Origin: Holtiella tumoricola
GTDB taxonomy: Bacteria; Bacillota; Clostridia; Lachnospirales; Cellulosilyticaceae
Assembly (NCBI RefSeq): GCF_027857615.1
Contig: NZ_JAQIFT010000062.1
Coordinates: 1-64,000 of the forward strand
Length of the DNA stretch: 64,000 bases
Reading direction: 5' to 3'
Below, piece after piece: positions 8,128-18,091 of the stretch. The position numbers and the translations under genes are program-made. Under the pieces are notes generated by a model that was given only the letters and a program-made list of their open reading frames with translations, was not told the origin of the DNA and searched no databases. How positions within the stretch are numbered: position 1 is the stretch's first letter; every line of letters begins with the position of its first letter.

Positions 8128-11100
8128 TTATGGAAGAACCATTACAATAAGTTCTGCTAATTCTCCATATGTTACTGTTTGTTGTGGTGCTACATCATTA
8201 ACTATTCCTAATGCATAAGCCTTTTGTACACCTTCTTTATAAACTTGGCTTACACCTCTCACACTTACACTAGAAGCTTTTACTCTATTACCTGAAGTCA
8301 TCTCATAAAGTCTTACAACAGCATGCAGTGCTTGTTCTTGAGTAACTGTTCCAGGTCTAGCTTCTGTATAGATATTTGCTGCAGATGCTTTTTTTCTATT
8401 TTGTACAACGTCAGCATCCATATTAATATCTGTATAGCCTTGTGCAATACCTAAAATCAGATTAATCATCTGATCACTATTGACAGATGTATTTTTGCCA
8501 TATTTATTACCTAATGCTTCTATATTGTATCTTGATAAGAGCTGATCCATAGCAGCATTGGTGTGACGATAATCTGTATAATTAATAATGCGTTGTAACG
8601 TATAAATCCCTGTACTTGCTGTAGAATATACCGCATAAGTTGCATCTACTCTTGTATCAATCTTATGCTCATTTGCAAGCCATCCACCATAACTATAATC
8701 ATAAGTATAAGTCTTCAGTGTTTGTGTCTGATACATATTAGCTGTATCTAGTTTAAGTGCTACCTTAACCCTACTATCAAAACGTTCAAGTGGTGCTTTA
8801 GTAAGAACCTTACTTTGTAGTTTAACACTTAACTTCTCTGCCTTATCAATGCTATATGGGAATGGCATAGCAATATTCCTTAAGTCATATGCAAGAAGTG
8901 TTTCAAGTTCAAGTTGAACCATATCTTTAGCATTTGCCTTATCTATATAGTAGCTCATAGCTTGTGCTGGAATCTCATAAATCCCTATTTCAGTTTCTAT
9001 TTTAAGCTCCATACGACTTGTCGCAAGTGCTTGCATCACTGAGACTGGAATCTTGATACGTCTTAAATGAGCTTCATAGCGATTATTATACTTTTTCATT
9101 GTAATGGTATAGAAGTAATCTTTAGAGGCTTTGATCTCACCTATGATTTTTTGTGCATCTACAATTTCTAAAGTCCACTCACCATTTTTAAATTCTTCTT
9201 CTATGGCATCTGGATAAGTGACAATGTTATCATTTTCTCCACCATCATATTCCCCACCACTTGTCTTCGTAAAGATACGTACCCAAGTCGAGTACGCAGA
9301 CTCTTTGCTAATAGAGCGCTTAGATTGTGTATCTGTTAAAATAACTCTTGCTTTAATACGCACATAGTAAGGTCTGTTAGCAATTAACTTATTAAACTTC
9401 ACTAAGTTCTTAGCAAGTACATCATAGTTATTGCCTTTTCCTAAGGAATCTTGCACCACTACAACTTGGCTATCTAAAAACTCAACATTATCTGCAAATT
9501 CTAGATCATACTCATAGGTCTTTTGAATATTGCCTTCTTGCTGAGTACCTGTATCGTTATGATCCTTTGTCCACTCTACTGTAATGTAATCTGGCCCCAG
9601 TGGTGCAAAGTCTAAATTAATATCTTGTAAACTTTGTGAAGCAGCTGGGCCTAATCCTGTTGGTATATGTGGAGCTTGTAAATCTTTGGTTTTAACTGTT
9701 ACTGGATTACTCCATGCGGATTCTTCTGTTCCTTTTTTCTGTTTGGCTTTAAGCCATATATTATAAGTGGTCTGTGGGAAAAGGCCTGTTATAGTAACAA
9801 CAGCTTTTTCTCCATCAGGTACATAATCTTTATCTGATTGATTATCTGAAATCACAAAATCCCATTTAATCGCTTCATCTGGCTTATCCTTTGTACTATA
9901 TACAAGTTCATATTCAAAGTCCTTATTATACTTCCAAGATACTGTTACTTCTGTATCTGTATAGCTTTCTAACTGTAAAGTTGGTACAGTTGGTATAGGC
10001 TCTGGTCCTTCATAATCCGTAAGTGTTGTAGCAATAATATAACTTGGGAAGCTTTGCATAAGCTTTTCTCCCGTATCTAATGTACGATAGGCACGAAGCA
10101 TAACAACATAACGTGTATTAGGTTCTAAGTTGCCTACACTATACTGTTTCCAAATCAGCCCTCTATCATCTTGAGTTCCTTCAGTTGGGTCAATATCTGA
10201 CCAACCTTCTTCATTATCCTTTTGTGTTGTAGCCACCCAGTTTTCAATACTTTGATCTTTTTCAAGTACTGCTTCTACTTGGCTATAAGGTAATACTTTA
10301 AGCTCATATTTCACATCATCTTCAAGCTCTATTTTACGGTTATAATAATCTTCATTAAATGCAGCCTCTGTTACATTGTTTTTAACTTGTTTTACATCAT
10401 CTTCAGTTAACAAGATATGTTCTTCCCAGTTTTCCTTAAACTTAAAGTGGATAAGTGGTTTGATTAAAGTTGGAGTCTTTGGTGTATAAACCTTTGTACT
10501 TCCTATTTCAGCAAGTACTTGTTCATCTTTATCATCATCATAAAGAGATAAGTCTTTTGCTAAAATCTCATACCATACAGTTCTCCATTCAATGGTTACA
10601 CTTGTTTGTGTTACACCTTCTTTTTGAATTCTAAGAGGTGGCTTACCTATAACTGGAGGAACTGAAATGTTTCCATTTTTATCAAGATTAATACTTACAT
10701 AAGTTGGTTGTGAGATGGCGTATTGGTCACCATATGCACGTTTTGCTACTATTTTAATGTAGTAGGCATTGTTTGATTTAATAGGTTGTACGATACCTAA
10801 TTTATCAACATACTGTGTAAGCGTTGTACGCATACCTATAACTTTACTTTTATCTTCTGGATGCGTAATCAGTTGATTGAGATTACCTTGCCTAATCTTA
10901 AGATCCTTTTCAACAGGTTCTAACTTACTATTATTCTGTAGTGTTTTTAAATTATCACTTACCCATATATCATAAGAAAGGTCATAATCTATTTCATTCT
11001 TTTGACCATCTTCTTGCTTATGTGGTGCATCCCATACCACTTGAATAGTTGTTTCTTTATCTACCTTCCCATGGAATGTATGGTTAATAAAGTCTGGGTC

Positions 11101-12426
11101 TTCTAATCCTATTGTATCTCCTGTAACTAAGTATTCATTTTTCGTACTTGTAATATCTAAGTTTTTGCCATATGGCTTTGGTATCTTAGGATTAAGTGGT
11201 TGAAGTCTTAAATCAAGTGGTACATAGAGTTTCTCTCGACTTAGAATTTCTTTACCATCTATAATAAATCCAACTTGATAATACGTTGCCTTCTCTGGCT
11301 CATCCAATATGATAGAAATTAAATTCCCACCACTACTTACTGATTTTTCTGCTACAAGGTGTTGTTCACCACCATCTTGTCTAGCATATACTTTAACACC
11401 TTGTAAGTTACCACCAAGTTCTGCCCAAGCAATTGGTCCCCAGTAGATTTCAATTTCATCTTTACCTACATTGTAGATATCAATATCAATCCCTGGAATC
11501 CCTTGTACAACTTTTGGTCCTCTTTCATCTGTATATGTATTTTTTTGAATACGTTCAAAGCCTTGTCCTGATGGATCCTTACTAAATCCTGTTACTTCTA
11601 CAAACATTGAGTAGATTTGTTTAGGTTTTAAGTCTTTTAAGACATAACGTACTTTGGTCTTACCACTGCTTTGAACGATAAATTCTTGTGCCATTTCATC
11701 TGTAACAGTGATTTTACTGTGAGGAATATTACCGCTTGATTGATCGATTCCCAAAATTTCTTGTTTTGTTTTCTTATCAGCAGCAACATAATAAATAGTA
11801 TAATCTGCGCCTGGTATGTACTCCCATTCTAACTCCATACCTTCTGATGAATCATATAGCTTGGTATTAAAGTCTGTAAGGAAGTAAAGAGATGCTGGTA
11901 TTCCTGGCGAATCTGGAGCTAGGTCTGCTCTTATTGTTTCTCCGTCTGTTATCTTGTGGTAATGCTTACCAAATACTGTTCCACGGTAGAAAGTACCATT
12001 TTCAATATAGTAATGTTCTCCTTGGAACACATTGACTTTATTGTATCCAAAGTCAATATTTTCTAGCCTTTGGCTCATACTATCATCTAGCTTTGTTGGA
12101 GCTGGGTCTTCAATGAATTTACTTAAGTATGTTTTTTTATTTGCATAATCATAGAGCTCAATTTGATAATGTGTAGTTTCATGTGTTTGCCCCATTACTG
12201 TATCAGGTTTCCCTACTGGGTCTGCTGGAGTTGGCTTGTTCCATACAAGTCCTATAGATGGTGTAATTTTCTCTGTATTATCCTTATCTGTTACATGTGT
12301 TATCTTATCATTTGTAAGTTGCAAGGTTGTTACATGATTCTGACTGTTTGCCAAAAGTTGAACTGGCATGACCTGTATCAACATGATACAGATCATAAGC
12401 CACGCCAACCATTTACTTTTTCTCAT
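8128..12426 (-). CDS. large secreted fibronectin type III protein with SLH-like C-terminus
   Basis: Encodes 1432 residues after TAGGAGGC. Residues 1-27 are a signal peptide (WLAWLMICIMLIQVMPVQLL). The body is a chain of beta-sandwich modules. The clearest fibronectin type III domain spans residues ~810-912 (VTVSWKYNKDFEYELVYS, then TTYNIWLKAKQ and SNPVTVKTK), with weaker ones at ~165-290, ~600-800 and ~915-1060. The last ~100 residues (VTQEQALHAVVRLYEMTSG, then VQKAYALGIVNDV and VTYGELAELIVMV) look like a degenerate S-layer homology module, suggesting non-covalent attachment to wall polymers. It lies 9 bases downstream of a similar 1634-residue gene. No catalytic domain is seen; an adhesive or structural surface role is inferred. 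Confidence 0.8.
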   Translation of the reverse strand: MRKSKWLAWLMICIMLIQVMPVQLLANSQNHVTTLQLTNDKITHVTDKDNTEKITPSIGLVWNKPTPADPVGKPDTVMGQTHETTHYQIELYDYANKKTYLSKFIEDPAPTKLDDSMSQRLENIDFGYNKVNVFQGEHYYIENGTFYRGTVFGKHYHKITDGETIRADLAPDSPGIPASLYFLTDFNTKLYDSSEGMELEWEYIPGADYTIYYVAADKKTKQEILGIDQSSGNIPHSKITVTDEMAQEFIVQSSGKTKVRYVLKDLKPKQIYSMFVEVTGFSKDPSGQGFERIQKNTYTDERGPKVVQGIPGIDIDIYNVGKDEIEIYWGPIAWAELGGNLQGVKVYARQDGGEQHLVAEKSVSSGGNLISIILDEPEKATYYQVGFIIDGKEILSREKLYVPLDLRLQPLNPKIPKPYGKNLDITSTKNEYLVTGDTIGLEDPDFINHTFHGKVDKETTIQVVWDAPHKQEDGQKNEIDYDLSYDIWVSDNLKTLQNNSKLEPVEKDLKIRQGNLNQLITHPEDKSKVIGMRTTLTQYVDKLGIVQPIKSNNAYYIKIVAKRAYGDQYAISQPTYVSINLDKNGNISVPPVIGKPPLRIQKEGVTQTSVTIEWRTVWYEILAKDLSLYDDDKDEQVLAEIGSTKVYTPKTPTLIKPLIHFKFKENWEEHILLTEDDVKQVKNNVTEAAFNEDYYNRKIELEDDVKYELKVLPYSQVEAVLEKDQSIENWVATTQKDNEEGWSDIDPTEGTQDDRGLIWKQYSVGNLEPNTRYVVMLRAYRTLDTGEKLMQSFPSYIIATTLTDYEGPEPIPTVPTLQLESYTDTEVTVSWKYNKDFEYELVYSTKDKPDEAIKWDFVISDNQSDKDYVPDGEKAVVTITGLFPQTTYNIWLKAKQKKGTEESAWSNPVTVKTKDLQAPHIPTGLGPAASQSLQDINLDFAPLGPDYITVEWTKDHNDTGTQQEGNIQKTYEYDLEFADNVEFLDSQVVVVQDSLGKGNNYDVLAKNLVKFNKLIANRPYYVRIKARVILTDTQSKRSISKESAYSTWVRIFTKTSGGEYDGGENDNIVTYPDAIEEEFKNGEWTLEIVDAQKIIGEIKASKDYFYTITMKKYNNRYEAHLRRIKIPVSVMQALATSRMELKIETEIGIYEIPAQAMSYYIDKANAKDMVQLELETLLAYDLRNIAMPFPYSIDKAEKLSVKLQSKVLTKAPLERFDSRVKVALKLDTANMYQTQTLKTYTYDYSYGGWLANEHKIDTRVDATYAVYSTASTGIYTLQRIINYTDYRHTNAAMDQLLSRYNIEALGNKYGKNTSVNSDQMINLILGIAQGYTDINMDADVVQNRKKASAANIYTEARPGTVTQEQALHAVVRLYEMTSGNRVKASSVSVRGVSQVYKEGVQKAYALGIVNDVAPQQTVTYGELAELIVMVLP

Positions 12427-12435
12427 TCTTGCCTC

Positions 12436-15400
12436 CTATTTAGGTACAATTTTTGTAAGCATATATATGATTTCTTTTGCGGTCATTACTTTGCTTGGTA
12501 AAACTTTATTACTCTCTAGCACTACTACACCTAACTCTACCGCTGCATAAACATAGGGTCTGTATTGGGTTTGGAAAGCACCAATATTGCTCACTTTTAA
12601 CTTGTTACTTACTGTAATTGTATTAATATCTTTGTAGTACATTTTTTCATAAGCTTGCATGATGATATATATCGCTTCATCTTGTCTAATAGGTTGATAC
12701 ATATTATTTGGTACAATCAGTTTAACTCCTCTATCTTTTAAATAAAGTGTATAGTCTGTACCACGTCTTGCGCCAAGCACTCTTGCTACTGCGCCATAAA
12801 CTTTTTCTCTTGTTACTGTTTGATTTAATCCTTTTTCTATATCAAAGAAATCTGATAGTGTGTACTTACTAATTAGACTACTTCCTCCTGGAATATCTGG
12901 TACTAGAACAGTGCTACTACTCTTTCCTGTGAAAGCATAACTTCCTAAACGATCCATTTCTAATGCCAGTTTAGAAGCTACATTATAAGCGTATACGCTC
13001 TCCCATCTACTACCATCATGATAATATGCATTGGCTTCATAAGCATCTAGAGTTGCCTCTAAATAAATAGGTGTTTGAATCTCATAGATATCTGCATCTT
13101 TCTCTATGACTTTCTTTAAGATCTTTTGTACCTCAGTTAGGTGTTTGTTTTTAACCCAATTAATAGCTTTGTCTATAATACTATTTAACTTAGCATCATC
13201 TATTTTCCCACCTACTACATACTTCTCTAAATCTTTAACTACATCTTCTCGGCCATCATCAATCAATTCAAGAAGTTCATTCATAATAGTATCTTCAATA
13301 ATTAGTTCTTCTTTGTTTAGATATACAATTTCTAAGTTCATAGAAATCTCAGGAGAAATAACATAGTCCCCTTGAATCCTGCCTGTTAAACCTATTAATC
13401 TAAATTCAATACCTACATAATAATCTTGATACTTACCTTTTTTAACTCGTTCTTGTGCTTCTTTAATATCTTCATTATCTTTAAGCATGTTTGGTCTTAA
13501 TGTTGCTGTGTATTTATCCAGCTGAATCGTTACTAATGTATTGTTCTTAACTGCTTCATTAAAGAATGTTGAAGGCACATAGTAATAGACACTACTACCT
13601 GTATCATTGCTTACTAACTCATAGGTTTTAAAAGCTGCAAGCTCTGATTGAATATAACTGCCTCTATACTTATAAATTTCTTCGTATTTACTACTTTCTA
13701 CTTCCCAATATGGATTACGTTTAAGTTTTTCTGCTTCTCTATCATATTGCTCTAAATATTTGTTGAATGCATTTTCTTCATCTTGATCGTCTTCACTAAA
13801 GTCTGTTCTTGCTGTTACTTTCTCTGAGTAAAGAGATGTACTCAGAGCTTCCCCTGTTTTATCTACAATACGAACTTTAATGTCATAGCGTGTCCCATGA
13901 GTCAGCCCTTTAATCTTATAGACAAAGCGTCTATATTCTTTACTAGATGTTTCTTCTTGTACAAAGCTTACTTCATAATCTAATCTATAATCTTCATCTT
14001 TTTCACCTTTAACGGCAATATCAAAACTAAAATCTTCTGGCACTTTACTTCCTTGTGGGATAGGTGCTAAGAAACTAATAACTGTTTCGTGTTGTCCATC
14101 ATATTTAAAGGCACTTTGAGGTTCAACTTTTAAATTGATAGGTGGATTCACTGGTGATGTTGTAACAGGTAGCATAATCCAATCTGAGTAAACCTTCTCA
14201 CCTAAGTTTTCATATACTGTACGAATGTAATAGTAATAGGTTGTATTTGGTAATAGGGTATTTTCTTCTAATCTTAAGAATTGGCTACCTTGTCTTGGTG
14301 TATGTTCTATCCATGCACCTTTATTATAAGTTTGGATATAGGTATCCTTTGTATGGAAACCTTTGTATTTACTGTTTTTACCTAGTACATCTTCAATATC
14401 TAGTAGACGATTGGTATGCTCTTTAATCATTGCTGTACCATCTGAACGTACTAATTGGTAATACGTCTTGTCTTTATGACTTAATGCAAACTCCGATTCT
14501 TCCCAACCTATTTTAACAGTTGTATTATTGGGCTGACTTTCAATGAAGAATTTTTCTGGTGCTGGTGGTACCTGCTCATCAGTTGTAGGTGGTACAGGCT
14601 TAGTTTGGGTTGTAAAGGAATGTATTTTTGAAAATACTGAGTAAACGCTCTTACCTAAAGGCTCTTCTCCTTTATACAAATCAATACGTGTTCTAATTTG
14701 AATATAATAAGGCGTATTAGATTCTAACCCTTTAATTTTTAATTCATGTAAGTTTTGTTCACCTGTTAAGGCATTTTGAGTACTTTCATAATTTAATAAA
14801 AGTGCTCCATTTTGCTCACGCATAAACACGCGATCTGCTTCAGATAAAGTGGTATAAGTCATACCTTCTTCATTTTTTTCGCTCTTGATTTCTTGTGTCT
14901 TATTAAATGGTACATTTTCACTACTTCCTGAATCTGGTGTTGTCTGATAAATATAAATCTCATAATTTCTATAATAAGTATATTGTTCATCAGATGCTGC
15001 AAGTTTGTGTAACTTAAGACCTAGAGGATTAAGCATGTATTTTACATAAGTTGTTAAATCTACTGGATTAAAGTATAGTGTTTGCACACTTTTTCCTTCA
15101 TTTGCAGTTTGTGGCTTACTTTGAATAATTTCAGGTGTTGGAACAACTCTTTTTACAATATCCAAAGAAAGAGATTTTGGATTAGAGTATTTACTAATCG
15201 CAAGCTTAGGTTCTGCGCCTTCTCCACTATAACGTTTTTCATAAACTGGTCTTACTGTTAAGTAGTATGTATTAGGAACTTCATATTTGGCTTCATTTTT
15301 CACTACGATTTTACCTTTCGTAGGATATTTGGGATTTCCCTCATACTCAGGTATATCAAGAACTTCCCATTCATTTAAAGGTGCTGTCTCATCTTTTAAA

Positions 15401-17340
15401 ACAATTCCAGGAGCGATGAAACTTCCTCTAGATGAATCATAAATAGTTTCTCCTTTTACCTCCCCTGCATGAGTTGTAAGCTTGATATCACTGCCCTCTA
15501 AGAAAGCTTTAAATACTTTAATAGGTTTACCTATTTTATTTGGGCTATCACTTAAATAAATTTCATAGTAAATATCCCCATCTTTAAGATAGCTATTAAG
15601 TTTCTCTTTCTCTGGTGCACTCCATTCAAGGTCAATTCCTACTGCTGCAACATCTGTACTTGTTGGGTTATCCTTTGTAAAGTCATCTGGGATAACATAT
15701 ACATTGTCAATATTGAGTATTTCTGAATAAGGTGGTGGTACAATATCATTTCTACCATTGTATTTTACAATTTGTGACTCAAATTCTCCTTTGTCACTCC
15801 CCGTAGTCATTACAATTTTATATTTTTCATAAGCACCCTTTTTAGTCGTCAATGTAATCTGCTCTGTCAGTGGCTTGTCTTGATAATGCCTTACATCTAC
15901 GGCATCCCATCCCACACCTAAGAGTCCCTCTTTTAAAAGGGTATAGCTTACAGGTCCTCTAATATTATAAGGTTCTACTTTAAATGAAATATCATCTGTT
16001 GTTAAGCGATAAATGGTATAACGTACATAAGTGTATCCTACTTTATCTGGTTTAAAGGTAAGATTCTTTGTTGGATCTCCAAACAAATGTCCACCAAATG
16101 CAATTTCACCATTAATGAGCATACCTTCTTGTAAGTGTGGCCACTCAAATAAATATTTAAGGTCTTCCTCACTTGCTAAGCCTTTAATTTTCAAGTCCTT
16201 GGCAAAGTACAATTCAAATCGATTGCCATTAGAAATAACTTTTCCTTTTTCTTTACCATCTATGGTATCTACCATAGCTTCTCCATGTTTCAACTTAAAT
16301 TTTACTTTGATTTGTTTGGCATCACCTGTACTAATATCTTTTCCTAATAATTCTTCTAAATAAATTTCTGCTTGCTGTGCATTGGTTGAATCCGTTACAT
16401 TATCGATAGATTCGAATTTTAGCGAACCTGCTTTATTAACTAGAGTCATAGGTTTTGTAAGTGTTACAACAATCCCTGGTCTTGAACCTGCTTCAACTCC
16501 TAGTTCACCTTCTGCCACAACTTTATCTAAATCAACTACTGTTTGAGATGGTAACTTCAAACTTTTATCCGTTTCTACATCTGCTTCAGTTGTTAAATGG
16601 GTAGGAAGAATCTTGAACTCTTGAATACCCTTAAATGCATTAAAACTACTTTCCTCTTTATCTGCACCTACCACTCCACTATCATAGGTTAATGTGAAAG
16701 GCGTAATATAATCTTTCTTAATGCCTGTTACAGATACATGCATCTCATAATCTTTGAAAAACATCTTAACTTTTGTAAGATTTCCTACTGCTACGACTAA
16801 CTCTTTATTTTTTGTTAATGCACTAGGATCCATATTGATTTTATGTGTAGATTTTAAGGTATCTTCAACCTTTTCAATATCTGTATCCCCATAAGATGGC
16901 TTATACGTTGTAAACTTAGTTTGAACTGGATTACCTTTGTCATCCAATACTTCTATATTTACATTTATATCAGTTGTCCCCGCTAATTCATAAGTTATTT
17001 TAACTTGATAAATCTTAGAAGCTTCCTTTGTCCCACTCTCAATATAATAATCTAAGACATAAGTTCCGTTTCTCGGTGCTGTAGCATCCCCTAGCTTCCA
17101 CTTCATTGTTACCTCATCTAAGAGAAGTTCTTCTACAAGTTGAAGTTGCCATTGGGAGTACTGAATCCCCTGGGCCTTTTGAATGACAGTTCCCTTATTA
17201 TCTTTAATTTCTATACTCATTTCTTGAAAGCCTAGCTTATCATCTGCTTTCATGCTATTTGTAGCTGCAAAGGTTGGTATACCTTGTAACACACCTACAA
17301 AAAGGATTATGCTTAGTAACATTGCAGTAATTCTTCTCAT
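12436..17340 (-). CDS. very large secreted fibronectin type III protein with SLH-like C-terminus
   Basis: Encodes 1634 residues. Residues 1-25 are a signal peptide (ITAMLLSIILFVGVLQGIPT). The N-terminal ~450 residues are rich in beta strands without a recognised family. Fibronectin type III-like modules lie at ~560-720, ~735-915, ~921-1065 (KFFIESQPNNTTVKIGWEES) and ~1066-1175 (PINLKVEPQSAF). A Glu/Lys-rich helical stretch follows at ~1180-1420. The final ~130 residues (GLNQTVTREKVYGAVARVLG, then AVELGVVVLESNKVLPSKVM) resemble weak SLH repeats. It is organised like the 1432-residue gene 9 bases downstream, so the pair probably arose by duplication and is co-expressed as a surface complex. Function is not recognised beyond surface display. 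Confidence 0.8.
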   Translation of the reverse strand: MRRITAMLLSIILFVGVLQGIPTFAATNSMKADDKLGFQEMSIEIKDNKGTVIQKAQGIQYSQWQLQLVEELLLDEVTMKWKLGDATAPRNGTYVLDYYIESGTKEASKIYQVKITYELAGTTDINVNIEVLDDKGNPVQTKFTTYKPSYGDTDIEKVEDTLKSTHKINMDPSALTKNKELVVAVGNLTKVKMFFKDYEMHVSVTGIKKDYITPFTLTYDSGVVGADKEESSFNAFKGIQEFKILPTHLTTEADVETDKSLKLPSQTVVDLDKVVAEGELGVEAGSRPGIVVTLTKPMTLVNKAGSLKFESIDNVTDSTNAQQAEIYLEELLGKDISTGDAKQIKVKFKLKHGEAMVDTIDGKEKGKVISNGNRFELYFAKDLKIKGLASEEDLKYLFEWPHLQEGMLINGEIAFGGHLFGDPTKNLTFKPDKVGYTYVRYTIYRLTTDDISFKVEPYNIRGPVSYTLLKEGLLGVGWDAVDVRHYQDKPLTEQITLTTKKGAYEKYKIVMTTGSDKGEFESQIVKYNGRNDIVPPPYSEILNIDNVYVIPDDFTKDNPTSTDVAAVGIDLEWSAPEKEKLNSYLKDGDIYYEIYLSDSPNKIGKPIKVFKAFLEGSDIKLTTHAGEVKGETIYDSSRGSFIAPGIVLKDETAPLNEWEVLDIPEYEGNPKYPTKGKIVVKNEAKYEVPNTYYLTVRPVYEKRYSGEGAEPKLAISKYSNPKSLSLDIVKRVVPTPEIIQSKPQTANEGKSVQTLYFNPVDLTTYVKYMLNPLGLKLHKLAASDEQYTYYRNYEIYIYQTTPDSGSSENVPFNKTQEIKSEKNEEGMTYTTLSEADRVFMREQNGALLLNYESTQNALTGEQNLHELKIKGLESNTPYYIQIRTRIDLYKGEEPLGKSVYSVFSKIHSFTTQTKPVPPTTDEQVPPAPEKFFIESQPNNTTVKIGWEESEFALSHKDKTYYQLVRSDGTAMIKEHTNRLLDIEDVLGKNSKYKGFHTKDTYIQTYNKGAWIEHTPRQGSQFLRLEENTLLPNTTYYYYIRTVYENLGEKVYSDWIMLPVTTSPVNPPINLKVEPQSAFKYDGQHETVISFLAPIPQGSKVPEDFSFDIAVKGEKDEDYRLDYEVSFVQEETSSKEYRRFVYKIKGLTHGTRYDIKVRIVDKTGEALSTSLYSEKVTARTDFSEDDQDEENAFNKYLEQYDREAEKLKRNPYWEVESSKYEEIYKYRGSYIQSELAAFKTYELVSNDTGSSVYYYVPSTFFNEAVKNNTLVTIQLDKYTATLRPNMLKDNEDIKEAQERVKKGKYQDYYVGIEFRLIGLTGRIQGDYVISPEISMNLEIVYLNKEELIIEDTIMNELLELIDDGREDVVKDLEKYVVGGKIDDAKLNSIIDKAINWVKNKHLTEVQKILKKVIEKDADIYEIQTPIYLEATLDAYEANAYYHDGSRWESVYAYNVASKLALEMDRLGSYAFTGKSSSTVLVPDIPGGSSLISKYTLSDFFDIEKGLNQTVTREKVYGAVARVLGARRGTDYTLYLKDRGVKLIVPNNMYQPIRQDEAIYIIMQAYEKMYYKDINTITVSNKLKVSNIGAFQTQYRPYVYAAVELGVVVLESNKVLPSKVMTAKEIIYMLTKIVPK

Positions 17341-17629
17341 GCTTTACCCTGACCTTTCTATATTTGTTTTAGATGATTTTATAATAAATATCTTTGTTTA
17401 ATTTAGGATTTGATTTTGGTTAAAGTTTCCCTTTATTTTATCGACATAATTAGCCTGTTTGATTATATAATTACTTAACTTTCGTGTTTAATCTCATAGC
17501 TCTCTACATATTTCGATTACTCTCTATTCGTATTACCGTATTAGAATGTTCTTTTGTTTCTTAGCTTGCATTGCTATATCTCTTCTTATATAATAGGAAT
17601 TATTACATGCCCAATAGGAGGACTAGAAT
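17341..17629. other. divergent intergenic region
   Basis: This 289-base AT-rich spacer separates the surface-protein operon (minus) from the BFD-like gene (plus). It must hold both promoters, but I cannot assign -35/-10 pairs with confidence. I saw no riboswitch, repeat or ORF with a ribosome site other than the AGGAGG at about 17616-17622 belonging to the BFD-like gene. Confidence 0.5.
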
Positions 17630-17950
17630 ATGGCTCAAAATAAAGTAATTTGTCACTGTAAAAATGTAGATTACATAGCAATTCGTCAAGCAATGTGTAA
17701 CGGTGCTCGTACTGTTGCTGAAATTCAAGAAATGACAGGTGCAGGTACTGCTTGCGGTGGTTGTATCCCTGAAATTGAAAAAATCCTTGCTTCTGTTTGT
17801 GGATGTCATAACGTTTCTCTTGAAGATGTTGTAACAGCTGTAAAAAATGGAGCAGATACAGTAGAAAAAGTTGCTGAAGTAACTAAAGCAGGTAGTGCTT
17901 GTGGACGTTGTCAAAAACTTGTTGCTAATGTTATTGAATTAGGTAGATAA
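17630..17950 (+). CDS. tandem BFD-like [2Fe-2S] protein
   Basis: Encodes 106 residues after TAGGAGGA. It has two copies of the bacterioferritin-associated-ferredoxin (BFD) fold: Cys8-x-Cys10 with Cys42-x2-Cys45, then Cys57-x-Cys59 with Cys91-x2-Cys94. The gap between the CxC and CxxC pairs is 31 residues in both halves, and the halves are clearly related (NGARTVAEIQEMTGAGTACG versus NGADTVEKVAEVTKAGSACG), so a ~49-residue unit was duplicated in tandem. A single BFD domain binds one [2Fe-2S] cluster, so two clusters are expected. Related domains occur in NirB, NifU and stand-alone Bfd. It is monocistronic with its own terminator. The electron partner is unknown. Confidence 0.85.
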   Translation: MAQNKVICHCKNVDYIAIRQAMCNGARTVAEIQEMTGAGTACGGCIPEIEKILASVCGCHNVSLEDVVTAVKNGADTVEKVAEVTKAGSACGRCQKLVANVIELGR

Positions 17951-17986
17951 AAAAGAAGGTTGTTTTTTAACAACCTTCTTTTTTAT
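17950..17986 (+). terminator. intrinsic terminator of the BFD-like gene
   Basis: AAAAGAAGGTTGTT-TTTT-AACAACCTTCTTTTTT is a perfect stem with a T-run immediately after the stop codon. It could act in both directions. Confidence 0.9.
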
Positions 17987-18091
17987 TTATAAACATATGT
18001 CCAATTTTATCCTTGTTGTAGTACAATAAATAAAAAGTCTAAGAATGTGAAAACTATTAAAAGACATCATAATTTTTAGGGAGGGCTTCGA

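Noticed and set aside
12163..12550. Plus-strand ORFs overlapping the 5' end of the 1432-residue gene
   Set aside because: They are shadows of the minus-strand surface-protein genes with no ribosome site.
17603..17914. Minus-strand ORF opposite the BFD-like gene
   Set aside because: Its Ser/Thr/Cys-rich translation is the reverse shadow of a well-supported plus-strand gene with a strong ribosome site.
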